From Nostoc sp. CHAB 5715 (GTDB lineage: Bacteria > Cyanobacteriota > Cyanobacteriia > Cyanobacteriales > Nostocaceae), in contig NZ_JAIVFR010000019.1 in NCBI RefSeq assembly GCF_020829685.1, positions 1 through 17,241 of the forward strand: DNA of 17,241 nucleotides, given 5' to 3'. How positions within the stretch are numbered: the first letter of the stretch is position 1; the number at the start of each line of letters is the position of its first letter. Position numbers and translations under genes: made by a program. Below are positions 7,972 to 14,894 of this stretch, piece by piece. A model generated the notes under the pieces. It made no database searches. It was not told where the DNA came from and saw only the letters and a list, made by a program, of their open reading frames with translations.

Positions 7972-9660
7972 ATGATAGCGGATCAATTTCCCTGGCTTAC
8001 CGCGATTGTCTTGCTGCCACTCGTTGCTTCCCTGCTCATCCCTGTGCTGCCTGATAAAGATGGTAAGCGCGTTCGATGGTATGCATTAGGTATAGGTATC
8101 GCAGACTTCGCCTTGATGTGCTACGCCTTTTGGAAGCATTACGATGTCAGCAATGCTAGTTTTCAAATGGTGGAAAATTATGCCTGGATGCCTCAGTTGG
8201 GTCTTAACTGGGCAGTATCGGTCGATGGACTTTCAGCGCCACTTGTGCTGCTAGCAGGATTTGTCACCACACTCTCGATTTTTTCGGCCTGGCAAGTTGA
8301 TCACCGACACCGCCTTTTCTATTTTTTAATGCTGGTGCTGTATTCCGCACAGGTAGGGGTGTTCGTTGCTAAAGACTTGCTGCTATTTTTCATTATGTGG
8401 GAAGTAGAGTTGATACCCGTCTACCTACTAGTCTGTATTTGGGGTGGGCAAAGGCGACGTTATGCGGCTACCAAATTTTTGTTGTATACCGCAGCAGCTT
8501 CTATATTTATTTTGGTGGCAGCCCTGGCAATGGGACTATACGGCGACGGTGATATGACATTTGATATAACCGCCCTCGCCAGGAAGGAATATCCCCTTGG
8601 ACTACAGCTGCTACTTTATGCAGGGTTGCTGATTGCATTTGGTGTCAAGCTTGCTGTTTTCCCGATGCATACCTGGTTGCCTGATGCCCACGGCGAAGCA
8701 TCATCTCCTGTATCGATGATTTTGGCTGGAGTATTGCTAAAGATGGGCGGATACGGACTGATTCGCCTGAATCTTGAGTTGCTTCCCGATGCACACATTT
8801 ACTTTGCGCCAGTCCTAGCAATTTTGGGTGTTGTCAACATTATCTATGGTGCATTGAACTCCTTTGCTCAGACGAATATGAAGCGGCGTTTAGCTTATTC
8901 GTCGATTTCTCACATGGGGTTTGTGCTGCTTGGGATTGCGTCGTTCACTGATTTGGGAATCAACGGCGCGATGTTACAGATGATTTCGCATGGTTTGATT
9001 GCATCGGTGCTGTTCTTTTTAGCAGGTGTTACTTACGATCGCACCCACACAATGGTAATGAAAGATATGGGCGGTATTGGTCAAGCCATGCCCAAAGTCT
9101 TTGCCCTGTTTACAATTGGAGCAATGGCATCCCTAGCACTTCCCGGTATGAGTGGCTTCGCTGGCGAACTATCGGTATTCGTTGGGATGACAAGCAGTGA
9201 CGTTTACAGTTCAACTTTCTGCACCGTAACAGTTTTTCTCGCCGCCGTTGGAGTCATCCTCACACCTATCTATCTACTTTCCATGCTGCGAGAGGTATTT
9301 TATGGTAAAGGTGCAGCACTCATCTGCGACATTAATAATGCAAATTCGGAAAATCAAGAAGATGAGGGAACAGTTTGTTTTGGTACAGATTGCTTAGTAC
9401 CAGAAGAAGCAGTCTACGACGATGCTAGACCGCGTGAGGTGTTTATCGCTGCCTGTTTTCTGCTGATGATTATTGGCATTGGTTTCTATCCCAAAATGGC
9501 GATGCAGATGTACGACGTGAAGACCGTTGCAGTCAATGCTAATCTTCGTCAGTCTTATGCCATAGTCTCGCAAACAAATCCCCAGATTTATGCTCATAGA
9601 TTCTTGGTTCCGCAAATTTCCGAGGTTGAGATAGCGCCCGTTTTGGGAACTTTGAAGTAA
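7972..9660 (+). CDS. ndhD: NAD(P)H-quinone oxidoreductase chain 4 (NdhD / NuoM family)
   Basis: Proton-pumping antiporter-like membrane subunit of the NDH-1 complex in thylakoid and/or plasma membrane, used in respiration and cyclic electron flow. It has 562 residues and about 14 membrane helices. Family hallmarks: the TM5 glutamate in [13 protein letters not shown] (E144), K226 in [21 protein letters not shown]257 in [15 protein letters not shown], the [13 protein letters not shown] motif, H340 in the discontinuous helix region and E399 in GFAGELSVF. The acidic loop with [14 protein letters not shown] and [11 protein letters not shown] is usual for cyanobacterial NdhD of the respiratory type. 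The gene is alone, not next to ndhF, so the paralogue number is left open. No Shine-Dalgarno is seen; a TACAAT at 7931 could be a -10. Confidence 0.96.
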   Translation: MIADQFPWLTAIVLLPLVASLLIPVLPDKDGKRVRWYALGIGIADFALMCYAFWKHYDVSNASFQMVENYAWMPQLGLNWAVSVDGLSAPLVLLAGFVTTLSIFSAWQVDHRHRLFYFLMLVLYSAQVGVFVAKDLLLFFIMWEVELIPVYLLVCIWGGQRRRYAATKFLLYTAAASIFILVAALAMGLYGDGDMTFDITALARKEYPLGLQLLLYAGLLIAFGVKLAVFPMHTWLPDAHGEASSPVSMILAGVLLKMGGYGLIRLNLELLPDAHIYFAPVLAILGVVNIIYGALNSFAQTNMKRRLAYSSISHMGFVLLGIASFTDLGINGAMLQMISHGLIASVLFFLAGVTYDRTHTMVMKDMGGIGQAMPKVFALFTIGAMASLALPGMSGFAGELSVFVGMTSSDVYSSTFCTVTVFLAAVGVILTPIYLLSMLREVFYGKGAALICDINNANSENQEDEGTVCFGTDCLVPEEAVYDDARPREVFIAACFLLMIIGIGFYPKMAMQMYDVKTVAVNANLRQSYAIVSQTNPQIYAHRFLVPQISEVEIAPVLGTLK

Positions 9661-9742
9661 GCTTTTTGACCAATAAATTTGTCGAAAAGAGCCAATGCTA
9701 ACTTCAAAAACTTCTAAGTATCTTTCTGAGGAAGAACAGAGT

Positions 9743-9776
9743 ATTGATAGCCTATCTACAGCGATAGGCTATCAAT
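9743..9776. terminator. Strong 14-bp hairpin between convergent genes
   Basis: A perfect inverted repeat has arms 9743-9756 and 9763-9776 (ATTGATAGCCTATC and its complement) around the loop TACAGC. It lies between the convergent ndhD (+) and the 79-codon gene (-). No T-run follows on either strand, so it may be a bidirectional 3'-end stabiliser rather than a classical intrinsic terminator. Confidence 0.55.
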
Positions 9777-9788
9777 CCCAAATCATTC

Positions 9789-10028
9789 TTACGATGCCCA
9801 ACATATTTTTTCTGGAAAAGCTCCTTTTTTCCAATGTTGCCAAACCTTTACTGCTGCTCGTTGAAAAAATGCCTGCGAGTTTTGCTCTGGTGTTTCTTGA
9901 AGTTCTTTAACTTCTCCACTCAATTTATCTATCCACAAAGAGCCGAGACGATCTTCATGTGGACCAAAGCGGTAAATAACGCCGGTCTCATCCTCCTTTT
10001 CTTTTAGAATCAATACGTAAAAAGCCAT
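9789..10028 (-). CDS. Small conserved-looking protein, possible immunity/partner protein
   Basis: I do not recognise a named family with certainty. The 79-residue product begins MAFYVLILKEKEDETGVIYR with alternating hydrophobic residues (a beta strand), has the segment FGPHEDRLGSLWIDKLSGEV and ends in a helix plus KGAFPEKICWAS. It is soluble, without signal or membrane segment. It lies 60 bp downstream of the 123-codon gene on the same strand, so the two are probably co-transcribed. The order (larger HE-motif protein, then a small acidic/mixed protein) resembles toxin-immunity pairs. That function is inference only. Confidence 0.7.
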   Translation of the reverse strand: MAFYVLILKEKEDETGVIYRFGPHEDRLGSLWIDKLSGEVKELQETPEQNSQAFFQRAAVKVWQHWKKGAFPEKICWAS

Positions 10029-10088
10029 AAAAGATTAATGTGGTCTGTAAAAGTTGGATACTTCAGTTTTAACTCATTTGAGTTATGC

Positions 10089-10460
10089 TCATGTTACTGG
10101 AGGACTCCACAAACGACCAGAGCGTTCAGTAGCATCATGAGCTGTACGGTAGTTAGTATGGAAAATGCCTTCAAACCTCGACTCAAAGTATTCATGTTCC
10201 AGTAGTCTCAAATCTTCAGGGTTAAAATTACCTCGCTGTAACCTAATCCAGGCATCTGCTATATCTGGATCAGGACTAAAGCGGTTAAATCCGAGATCGT
10301 AATCCAACTGGTGTTCATCATAAAATAAATGTTTTTTGATCCGTCGAATGCGAAACTCTGCCCATCCAGTATTATGTGCAATCTCTGCTACATCGTCAGC
10401 ATCACGAATAGCATCATACGCCTCAGGAGCATACTCAAGAAAGCGCTTTAAATATTCCAT
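10089..10460 (-). CDS. Stand-alone domain protein with HEYxE and YRTAH motifs, possibly toxin-like
   Basis: Product of 123 residues, no signal or membrane segment. The N-terminal half is helical (EYLKRFLEYAPEAYDAIRDA; EIAHNTGWAEFRIRRIKKHL). The C-terminal half has FSPDPDIADAWIRLQRG, then LLEHEYFESRF with a His-Glu pair, and ends TNYRTAHDATERSGRLW. The spacing of conserved-looking His, Glu, Tyr and His residues suggests an active or metal site; I remember similar domains at the C-termini of polymorphic secreted toxins, but cannot confirm it here. Two in-frame stops stand immediately before the ATG, and they belong to the edge of a repeat element, so a longer ancestral protein may have been cut. 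No Shine-Dalgarno is present; the leader is repeat DNA. Confidence 0.75.
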   Translation of the reverse strand: MEYLKRFLEYAPEAYDAIRDADDVAEIAHNTGWAEFRIRRIKKHLFYDEHQLDYDLGFNRFSPDPDIADAWIRLQRGNFNPEDLRLLEHEYFESRFEGIFHTNYRTAHDATERSGRLWSPPVT

Positions 10461-10463
10461 TTA

Positions 10464-10777
10464 TTACAGCTATTTTCAGGTAAATAGACCACGCGGTAGG
10501 GGTAAAGCGCATTGCTCATTGGTGTCAACTTAAGCTAAAAATCGCTTATCTGTTGGCTTCCACGCCCGCCCAGAAATGAATTTCAGCGGCTCCTAGCTAA
10601 AGTCTACTAAAGTAGACTAAAAATTTTTCGGATTATTTAGTCATCAAAAGATGACTTTCGCTATTAGCAAGGAACTGAAGTTCCTTGCGGGACATGGCTT
10701 TTACGTTAAGTTGACACGTATGAGCAATGCGCTTTACCCCTACAACAGATGTGGTTCAAATACATGAAAACTGCTGT
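10464..10777. mobile_element. MITE-like element with about 80-bp terminal inverted repeats
   Basis: The left arm (about 10464-10541) and right arm (about 10700-10777) are inverted copies. A 24-bp block is perfect: 10496-10519 against 10720-10743, and GTGTCAACTTAA/TTAAGTTGACAC pairs just inside it. The core holds three hairpin modules in a row: the double-hairpin repeat copy B (10563-10620), AGTCATC/GATGACT (10639-10656) and GCAAGGAACT-GA-AGTTCCTTGC (10667-10688). There is no coding capacity. The outermost part of the arms (TACAGC ... TTTTCA ... CCACA) recurs at 11087-11170. Confidence 0.75.
10563..10620. repeat. Double-hairpin dispersed repeat, copy B
   Basis: Same order as the copy at 5111-5170. 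The first stem, starting at 10568, is partly decayed; the second, AGTCTACT-AA-AGTAGACT at 10601-10618, is perfect. Compared with copy A the second stem differs by C to T in one arm and G to A at the opposite base, so pairing is kept. It lies inside the inverted-repeat element at 10464-10777. Confidence 0.75.
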
Positions 10778-10807
10778 AAATTAGTTAATATAAATAGTCA
10801 ATATATC

Positions 10808-10924
10808 AGGACTTACGCAAAAACTCTCTGCAACTTTTATTCCTTCTCCTGTCGGAGACGCCAAGGGCGAACGCGTCCTTCGTGCCTTTGCGGTTCGTTA
10901 TTCCGTGACTCATGCGTAAGTCCT
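10808..10924. mobile_element. MITE-like element with AGGACTTACGCA ends, copy 1
   Basis: AGGACTTACGCA at 10808-10819 is matched by TGCGTAAGTCCT at 10913-10924, a perfect 12-bp terminal inverted repeat, with A/T-rich flanks (ATAT on both sides). The 117-bp unit has no real gene. A second element with identical ends lies at 12803-13001. Such ends are plausible targets for a transposase encoded elsewhere; none is encoded in the window. Confidence 0.75.
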
Positions 10925-11056
10925 ATATAGGAATCGTATTTGATTTTTGAAATTATCTACGTAGGCGGGGAGTGGGGAGTAGGGAATAGGGAATAGGGAA
11001 TTAGGCTTTTCGAGTTGTCCCGAGCTTTTTCAGAAATCAAATATTAGTCCTATATA
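10925..11056. mobile_element. MITE-like element abutting the preceding one
   Basis: An imperfect inverted repeat of about 28 bp (10925-10953 against 11028-11056) has TATTTGATTT and TGAAA blocks and ATATAG/TATATA ends. It starts exactly where the previous element ends, so one probably inserted at the TA-rich edge of the other. The interior carries the heptad tandem repeats. Confidence 0.6.
10967..11001. repeat. Heptad tandem repeat (STRR type)
   Basis: Five consecutive 7-mers: GGGGAGT twice, then AGGGAAT three times. Short tandemly repeated heptamers of this composition are characteristic of heterocystous cyanobacteria. A reversed C-rich fragment (CTCCCTACTCCCC) appears at about 11119-11132. 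Confidence 0.8.
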
Positions 11057-11086
11057 TTAACCAAAAATAACATGATTTTTCAATTA

Positions 11087-11170
11087 TTACAGCGCTTTTC
11101 AAGTAATTGAACTACACCACTCCCTACTCCCCGTCTCATCTGTGGTCTAAATACCTGAAAAATGCTGTAA
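11087..11170. repeat. Short inverted-repeat element related to the 10464-10777 element
   Basis: The left arm (11087-11115: TTACAGC, TTTTCAAGTA, TTGAACTACA) and right arm (11141-11170: TGTGGT, AATACCTGAAAAATGCTGTAA) are imperfect inverses, about 28 bp each. They match the outer end of the larger element's arms, and the spacer is only C-rich heptad DNA. It could be a stripped-down relative that lost the core, or the ancestral form. Confidence 0.6.
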
Positions 11171-11302
11171 ATAAAAAAATATATTAATAAAATGTAAACA
11201 CTCAGATGGTTATGCAAACTACCACAACAGATAATTAGCATTACTAGTAAACAAATCAACCCTTTACATGAGATGCTTGTTGATGATTAGTGAGTTTTGC
11301 CA

Positions 11303-12214
11303 ATGTCTGTTGTTTCTGCTATCACTGTTATCGTTCCCGCCACAACTGCGAATTTGGGGCCTGGTTTTGATTGTATCGGTGCAGCATTAAAGTTGTACAA
11401 CGAGTTCAAGTTCACTCGCCAAGAAGGTGGACTAACTATTCATGTCACTGGTACCGAAGCCCAACGAGTACAAACTGATGAAAGTAATCTCCTCTACCAA
11501 GCGTTTGTCAAGTTCTATCAATATATAGAGCAGACACCGCCAACTGTGAAAATAGAGATTAAGTTAGGTGTTCCGTTGGCGAGGGGTTTGGGTAGTTCTG
11601 CGACAGCAATTGTTGGTGGCTTGGTTGCTGCTAATCAACTGGAAGGTACGCCTATGAGTCAGTCGCAGGTGATGGAGTTAGCGATCGCAATGGAAGGACA
11701 TCCTGATAATGTAGTTCCAGCTTTGTTGGGAGGATGTCGTCTCGCTGCTAGCAGTGGCGCAGCTTGGGAAATTTGTGATGTTCCCTGGCATCAAGATATT
11801 GTACCAGTTGTAGCTATTCCTAATTTTGAACTTTCTACTTCAGAGGCGCGGGGCGTTCTCCCAACTCAAGTGAGTCGCGCCGATGCGATTTTCAATACAG
11901 CACATTTGGGGTTATTGTTGCGCGGCTTGGAAACTGGTAACGGACAATGGTTAAAGACAGCTTTACAAGATAGATTGCATCAGCCCTATCGCAAAGCTTT
12001 AATTCCTGGTTATGATGCTCTCAACATAGCAGCTATTAGTGCTGGTGCTTATGGTATGGTAATTAGTGGTGCGGGGCCGACACTGTTAGCTTTGGCGAAT
12101 AAATTACACTCAAAGGCAGTGGAGGCGGCTATGTTAGCTGCTTGGCAAGAAAAAGGAATTACAGCCGAGGTGCAATCGCTTTCTCTCGATACCCAAGGCG
12201 CAAAAAGCTTTTAA
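11303..12214 (+). CDS. thrB: Homoserine kinase
   Basis: Cytosolic GHMP kinase: L-homoserine + ATP to O-phospho-L-homoserine, the step before threonine synthase. It has 303 residues from the ATG at 11303, near the usual length. It opens with the family signature ITVIVPATTANLGPGFDCIG, then the ATP-binding PLARGLGSSATAIVGGL (about 91-107) and, further on, EGHPDNVVPALLGG and the C-terminal GAYGMVISGAGPTLLAL glycine motif. A TTG at 11297 would add two residues and is less likely. Its upstream region is the repeat cluster. The coiled-coil gene follows after 30 bp, probably co-transcribed. Confidence 0.96.
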   Translation: MSVVSAITVIVPATTANLGPGFDCIGAALKLYNEFKFTRQEGGLTIHVTGTEAQRVQTDESNLLYQAFVKFYQYIEQTPPTVKIEIKLGVPLARGLGSSATAIVGGLVAANQLEGTPMSQSQVMELAIAMEGHPDNVVPALLGGCRLAASSGAAWEICDVPWHQDIVPVVAIPNFELSTSEARGVLPTQVSRADAIFNTAHLGLLLRGLETGNGQWLKTALQDRLHQPYRKALIPGYDALNIAAISAGAYGMVISGAGPTLLALANKLHSKAVEAAMLAAWQEKGITAEVQSLSLDTQGAKSF

Positions 12215-12244
12215 TATTTTACTCAGCACTTAAAAACTCGATTT

Positions 12245-12757
12245 ATGGAGCAAATTCAGGCTGAAATGGCGGCGCTTAACTCTCAAATTCAGATTCTTTT
12301 AGAAGAACGCGCTGCACTCACTATTAATAATAATGTCATCTCTGGCGACAATGATTCACCCCAGGCAATGGTTGAAGCCTACCGCCGTCAAGCCAGAGAA
12401 AATGCCCAATTATCAGTTGAACTCCAAGGCATAGATGCAGCGATCGCAGCCCTGGAAGCCCAGATAAAACAAAAACAAAGTAAATTAGTGCGATCGCAAG
12501 GTGAATCAAAACAACTTATTCTACAGCAGCAGCTAGAAGAAGCGAAAGAAGTCGCACAGGTTCATGCTCAACGCATTAATCAACTGGCGGCAGAACTAGC
12601 CGCAGAAGTCCGTTTTCTTAAGGCTTGTGCTAATCAACTGAGTCCAATGTATTGGCAGATTTATTACAAGCCCTTCATCACTGGCTTCAAGACAATCTCC
12701 GTTCCTTATGTCCGCTCAGATGGGGAAGTGTGGACAATTGTCAACCGGATTGTTTAA
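12245..12757 (+). CDS. Coiled-coil protein of unknown function
   Basis: I do not recognise a family. The 170-residue product is mostly coiled coil: about 1-24, 43-80 and 84-125, rich in Gln, Glu, Ala and Leu (for example QGIDAAIAALEAQIKQKQSK and LEEAKEVAQVHAQRINQL). The last 45 residues form a small non-helical end with aromatic residues (YWQIYYKPF, VPYVRSDGEVWTIVNRIV). No signal or membrane segment. It follows thrB by 30 bp on the same strand, but nothing links it to amino-acid synthesis. Confidence 0.8.
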   Translation: MEQIQAEMAALNSQIQILLEERAALTINNNVISGDNDSPQAMVEAYRRQARENAQLSVELQGIDAAIAALEAQIKQKQSKLVRSQGESKQLILQQQLEEAKEVAQVHAQRINQLAAELAAEVRFLKACANQLSPMYWQIYYKPFITGFKTISVPYVRSDGEVWTIVNRIV

Positions 12758-12802
12758 TGCTTTAGCCGCAAGCACTAAGCTAGAACACATCTAATTTGCA
12801 TC

Positions 12803-13001
12803 AGGACTTACGCATTGACAGAAGCAATTAAATATGGATATGGATTTTCAGGCATTCAAGTTTGATTTTTTCACCATTAGCCAGCGATGCCTGCGGCGGG
12901 CTGCGCCTACGCTACTGATAATTAAGCTAGTAGCCAATAGCCTGAAACAACGGATCTTCGTTGATACACATGATAGTCATTTTGTACAGTGCGTAAGTCC
13001 T
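12803..13001. mobile_element. MITE-like element with AGGACTTACGCA ends, copy 2
   Basis: AGGACTTACGCA (12803-12814) and TGCGTAAGTCCT (12990-13001) are a perfect 12-bp inverted pair, identical to the ends of the 10808-10924 element, but the 199-bp interior differs and contains a GCGGCGGGCTGCGCC-type repeat fragment. The 78-codon frame at 12834-13070 runs through this element and beyond its end, so it is not a gene. Confidence 0.75.
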
Positions 13002-13007
13002 AGATTA

Positions 13008-13104
13008 GTCATTGCGAGCGGAACGCAGTCAAGCGTTGCAATCCCAGTCTTGACGAGATTGCAACTCTAAGAGACGCACTCGCGTTCGCAACGCTTGCAA
13101 TGAC
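13008..13104. repeat. REP-like inverted repeat (GTCATTGC...GCAATGAC)
   Basis: GTCATTGC at 13008-13015 pairs with GCAATGAC at 13097-13104, and inner GCGTTGCAAT-type blocks repeat in both directions. A related pair (13150 to 13236) sits inside the next element. This resembles the GTCATTGCGAG repeat seen in many bacterial genomes. Confidence 0.6.
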
Positions 13105-13126
13105 GAAAGTACGTTGCCTTTGCGTA

Positions 13127-13266
13127 ATATCATGTCCGGCTAAATACTTGTCATTACGAACGCAGCGATAGCGGAGTGAAGTAATCGCAGAGTCAAAGGG
13201 AATTGCTTCGCTCCACTTCGTTGCACTCGCAATGACATATCATAAGCAATTTGCCGGACATGATAT
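13127..13266. mobile_element. MITE-like element with ATATCATGTCCGGC ends
   Basis: ATATCATGTCCGGC at 13127-13140 is perfectly inverted at 13253-13266 (GCCGGACATGATAT). The 140-bp unit encloses a GTCATTAC...GCAATGAC inverted pair (13150-13236), suggesting one repeat nested in another. Between the coiled-coil gene and the SDR gene (12758-13432) I see no gene, only this repeat cluster and a hairpin. Confidence 0.7.
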
Positions 13267-13321
13267 AAGTCCTGTTCCCATTAAAGGGACTGCAACTAAA
13301 TTCTAAATATGAGGGGAATAA

Positions 13322-13345
13322 AGGGGTGGTTACGAAACCACCCCT
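13322..13345. terminator. GC-rich hairpin downstream of the SDR gene
   Basis: AGGGGTGGTT-ACGA-AACCACCCCT is a perfect 10-bp stem. It is 88 bp past the SDR stop on the minus strand, followed by TTTATTCC; on the plus strand it is followed by AAAATTTTGGCTTTTT. It can serve as a terminator, possibly in both directions. Confidence 0.6.
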
Positions 13346-13432
13346 AAAATTTTGGCTTTTTGGAGAGGTAATCAGGTGCGTAGGCGTAGCCCGCCATAGG
13401 CATCGCTTGTATTTCCCGAGCTAGAAATAAAA

Positions 13433-14146
13433 CTAAATAGCAGAAGAATAGGCTTCATCCACCTTGAGAGTTGTGCCTGTGATAAACTTGGCATCATCAG
13501 AAATCAGAAAAGCAATTATTTTAGCAAACTCTGCATAGGTAGTAGGACGACCAAACATCAAATCCGAAGGCACATTCCATCCCTCTAACTCTGCCATTGA
13601 ATCTGCAACAAAAAAAGGCGCTACGGAAACCATGCGAATTCTATCTGCTTTGTAACGCTTGGCATAAAGTTTTGTAAATCCTTCCATTGCGGCGCGGAGT
13701 GTACCGCTAAAGGGTGTCCCTAATTCTGGTTCATGGGAGTCACACGCAGAAATATTCACGATGACACCGCCTCCTGAATATCGCATTGCTTCTGTAACTA
13801 ATCTAGCGATGCGGACAACACTCAAAAACAGCATTTCAAAGTTTTCTATCCACATTTCATCAGAAATAGATAGCAAATCTGGTCGAGGTGGATCTCCAAA
13901 ACTATTTACCACTGCATCAATACGACCGAATTGAGCTAAAGTCGTCTCTACCAATCGCTGTAAGTCTTGAAAATTGGTAATTGATCCTTGAGTAGCAATA
14001 CCGCCCAACTCATCTGCTAAATCCAGAATATCAGGCGATCGCGCCATCAGTGAAACCCTATAACCCCGCGCTGCTAACTCTCGCGCACAACCTGCGCCAA
14101 TCCCCCGACTAGCAGCCGTAATAATCGCTACTTTCTGTGAATTCAT
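13433..14146 (-). CDS. SDR-fold protein with altered catalytic motif
   Basis: Short-chain dehydrogenase/reductase fold, 237 aa. The Rossmann motif TAASRGIG (10-17) has Ala where the first Gly of TGxxxGIG usually stands; an NSFG (81-84) replaces NNAG; and NISACDS (131-137) supplies S133. At the expected YxxxK, however, the sequence is PFSGTLRAA: Phe146 in place of Tyr and Leu150 in place of Lys, with Arg151 adjacent. A known SDR subgroup (BKR-like SDR-like) also departs from both the nucleotide-binding motif and the tetrad, and this protein fits it. It may bind NAD(P) without classical catalysis. No neighbour suggests a substrate. Confidence 0.88.
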   Translation of the reverse strand: MNSQKVAIITAASRGIGAGCARELAARGYRVSLMARSPDILDLADELGGIATQGSITNFQDLQRLVETTLAQFGRIDAVVNSFGDPPRPDLLSISDEMWIENFEMLFLSVVRIARLVTEAMRYSGGGVIVNISACDSHEPELGTPFSGTLRAAMEGFTKLYAKRYKADRIRMVSVAPFFVADSMAELEGWNVPSDLMFGRPTTYAEFAKIIAFLISDDAKFITGTTLKVDEAYSSAI

Positions 14147-14262
14147 ACAAGTAATTTTACTGCATACTTAGACTTTCATAGATTTTCATGAGTTAATCCA
14201 CATTCCGCCCTAGAGTGTAAAGGGATTATAGTTAAAGCAGGTGAAGTAGCCACAAAGCAATT

Positions 14263-14868
14263 ATGACCATTAACTTACCTATAGCCACAGAAATTATACC
14301 AATAGTCTTGCAATTGCAACCTGCGATCGCACTAACTGACGACCAGTTTTATGAATTTTGTCAGCTAAACAGTGATTTTCGCATTGAACGTAATGCTACG
14401 GGAGAATTAGTGATTATGCCTCCTACTGGTTCGGAAACTGATCAACATAACTTTGATATTATTGTTCAGTTGGGTATTTGGACAAAGCAAGATGGTACAG
14501 GTGTAGGGTTTGGTTCCAGTGGTGGGTTTACTTTGCCTAATGGTGCGGTGCGTTCTCCAGATGCGGCGTGGATAAAACGCGATCGCTGGGAAGCGATACC
14601 AGAGGAACTGCGAAAAAAATTTGCACCGATTTGTCCTGAGTTTGTGATTGAATTGCGTTCTGAGAGTGATAACTTACGAATTTTGCAAGACAAGATGCAA
14701 GAGTATATTGATAATGGCACTCAACTTGGTTGGTTAATTGATAGAAAACAACGCCGAGTTTTTATTTATCGTCCTAATATTGCGGTTGAGGTATTGGATA
14801 ATCCAAAGACGCTTAATGGTGAACCTTTGCTAGCTGGATTTGTTTTGGATTTAAGTCAGATTTGGTAA
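14263..14868 (+). CDS. Uma2-family (DUF820) protein, PD-(D/E)XK nuclease fold
   Basis: Member of a family very abundant in cyanobacteria, predicted restriction-endonuclease fold; biological role unknown. It has 201 residues, the usual length. Order: N-terminal helix with LTDDQFYEFCQLNSDFRIER, GELVIMPPTGSETDQHN (48-63), SGGFTLPNGAVRSPDAAWI with the acidic D100, CPEFVIELRSESD with E130, LQDKMQEYIDNGTQLGWLID with K144, and the C-terminal LLAGFVLDLSQIW. The usual core acidic positions are kept. The xisH-related gene follows after 26 bp on the same strand. Confidence 0.92.
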   Translation: MTINLPIATEIIPIVLQLQPAIALTDDQFYEFCQLNSDFRIERNATGELVIMPPTGSETDQHNFDIIVQLGIWTKQDGTGVGFGSSGGFTLPNGAVRSPDAAWIKRDRWEAIPEELRKKFAPICPEFVIELRSESDNLRILQDKMQEYIDNGTQLGWLIDRKQRRVFIYRPNIAVEVLDNPKTLNGEPLLAGFVLDLSQIW

Positions 14869-14894
14869 GGAAGAAATACAAATGTTAGGAATCT

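Noticed and set aside
9695..9910. 71-codon plus-strand frame after ndhD
   Set aside because: It spans the 14-bp hairpin and runs antisense into the 79-codon gene.
10727..10930. 67-codon plus-strand frame
   Set aside because: It lies entirely in inverted-repeat elements, crossing two of them.
10967..11001. Possible CRISPR array in the repeat cluster
   Set aside because: The units are contiguous heptads without spacers, so this is a simple tandem repeat.
12834..13070. 78-codon plus-strand frame
   Set aside because: It begins inside one repeat element and ends in another; the composition follows the repeats.
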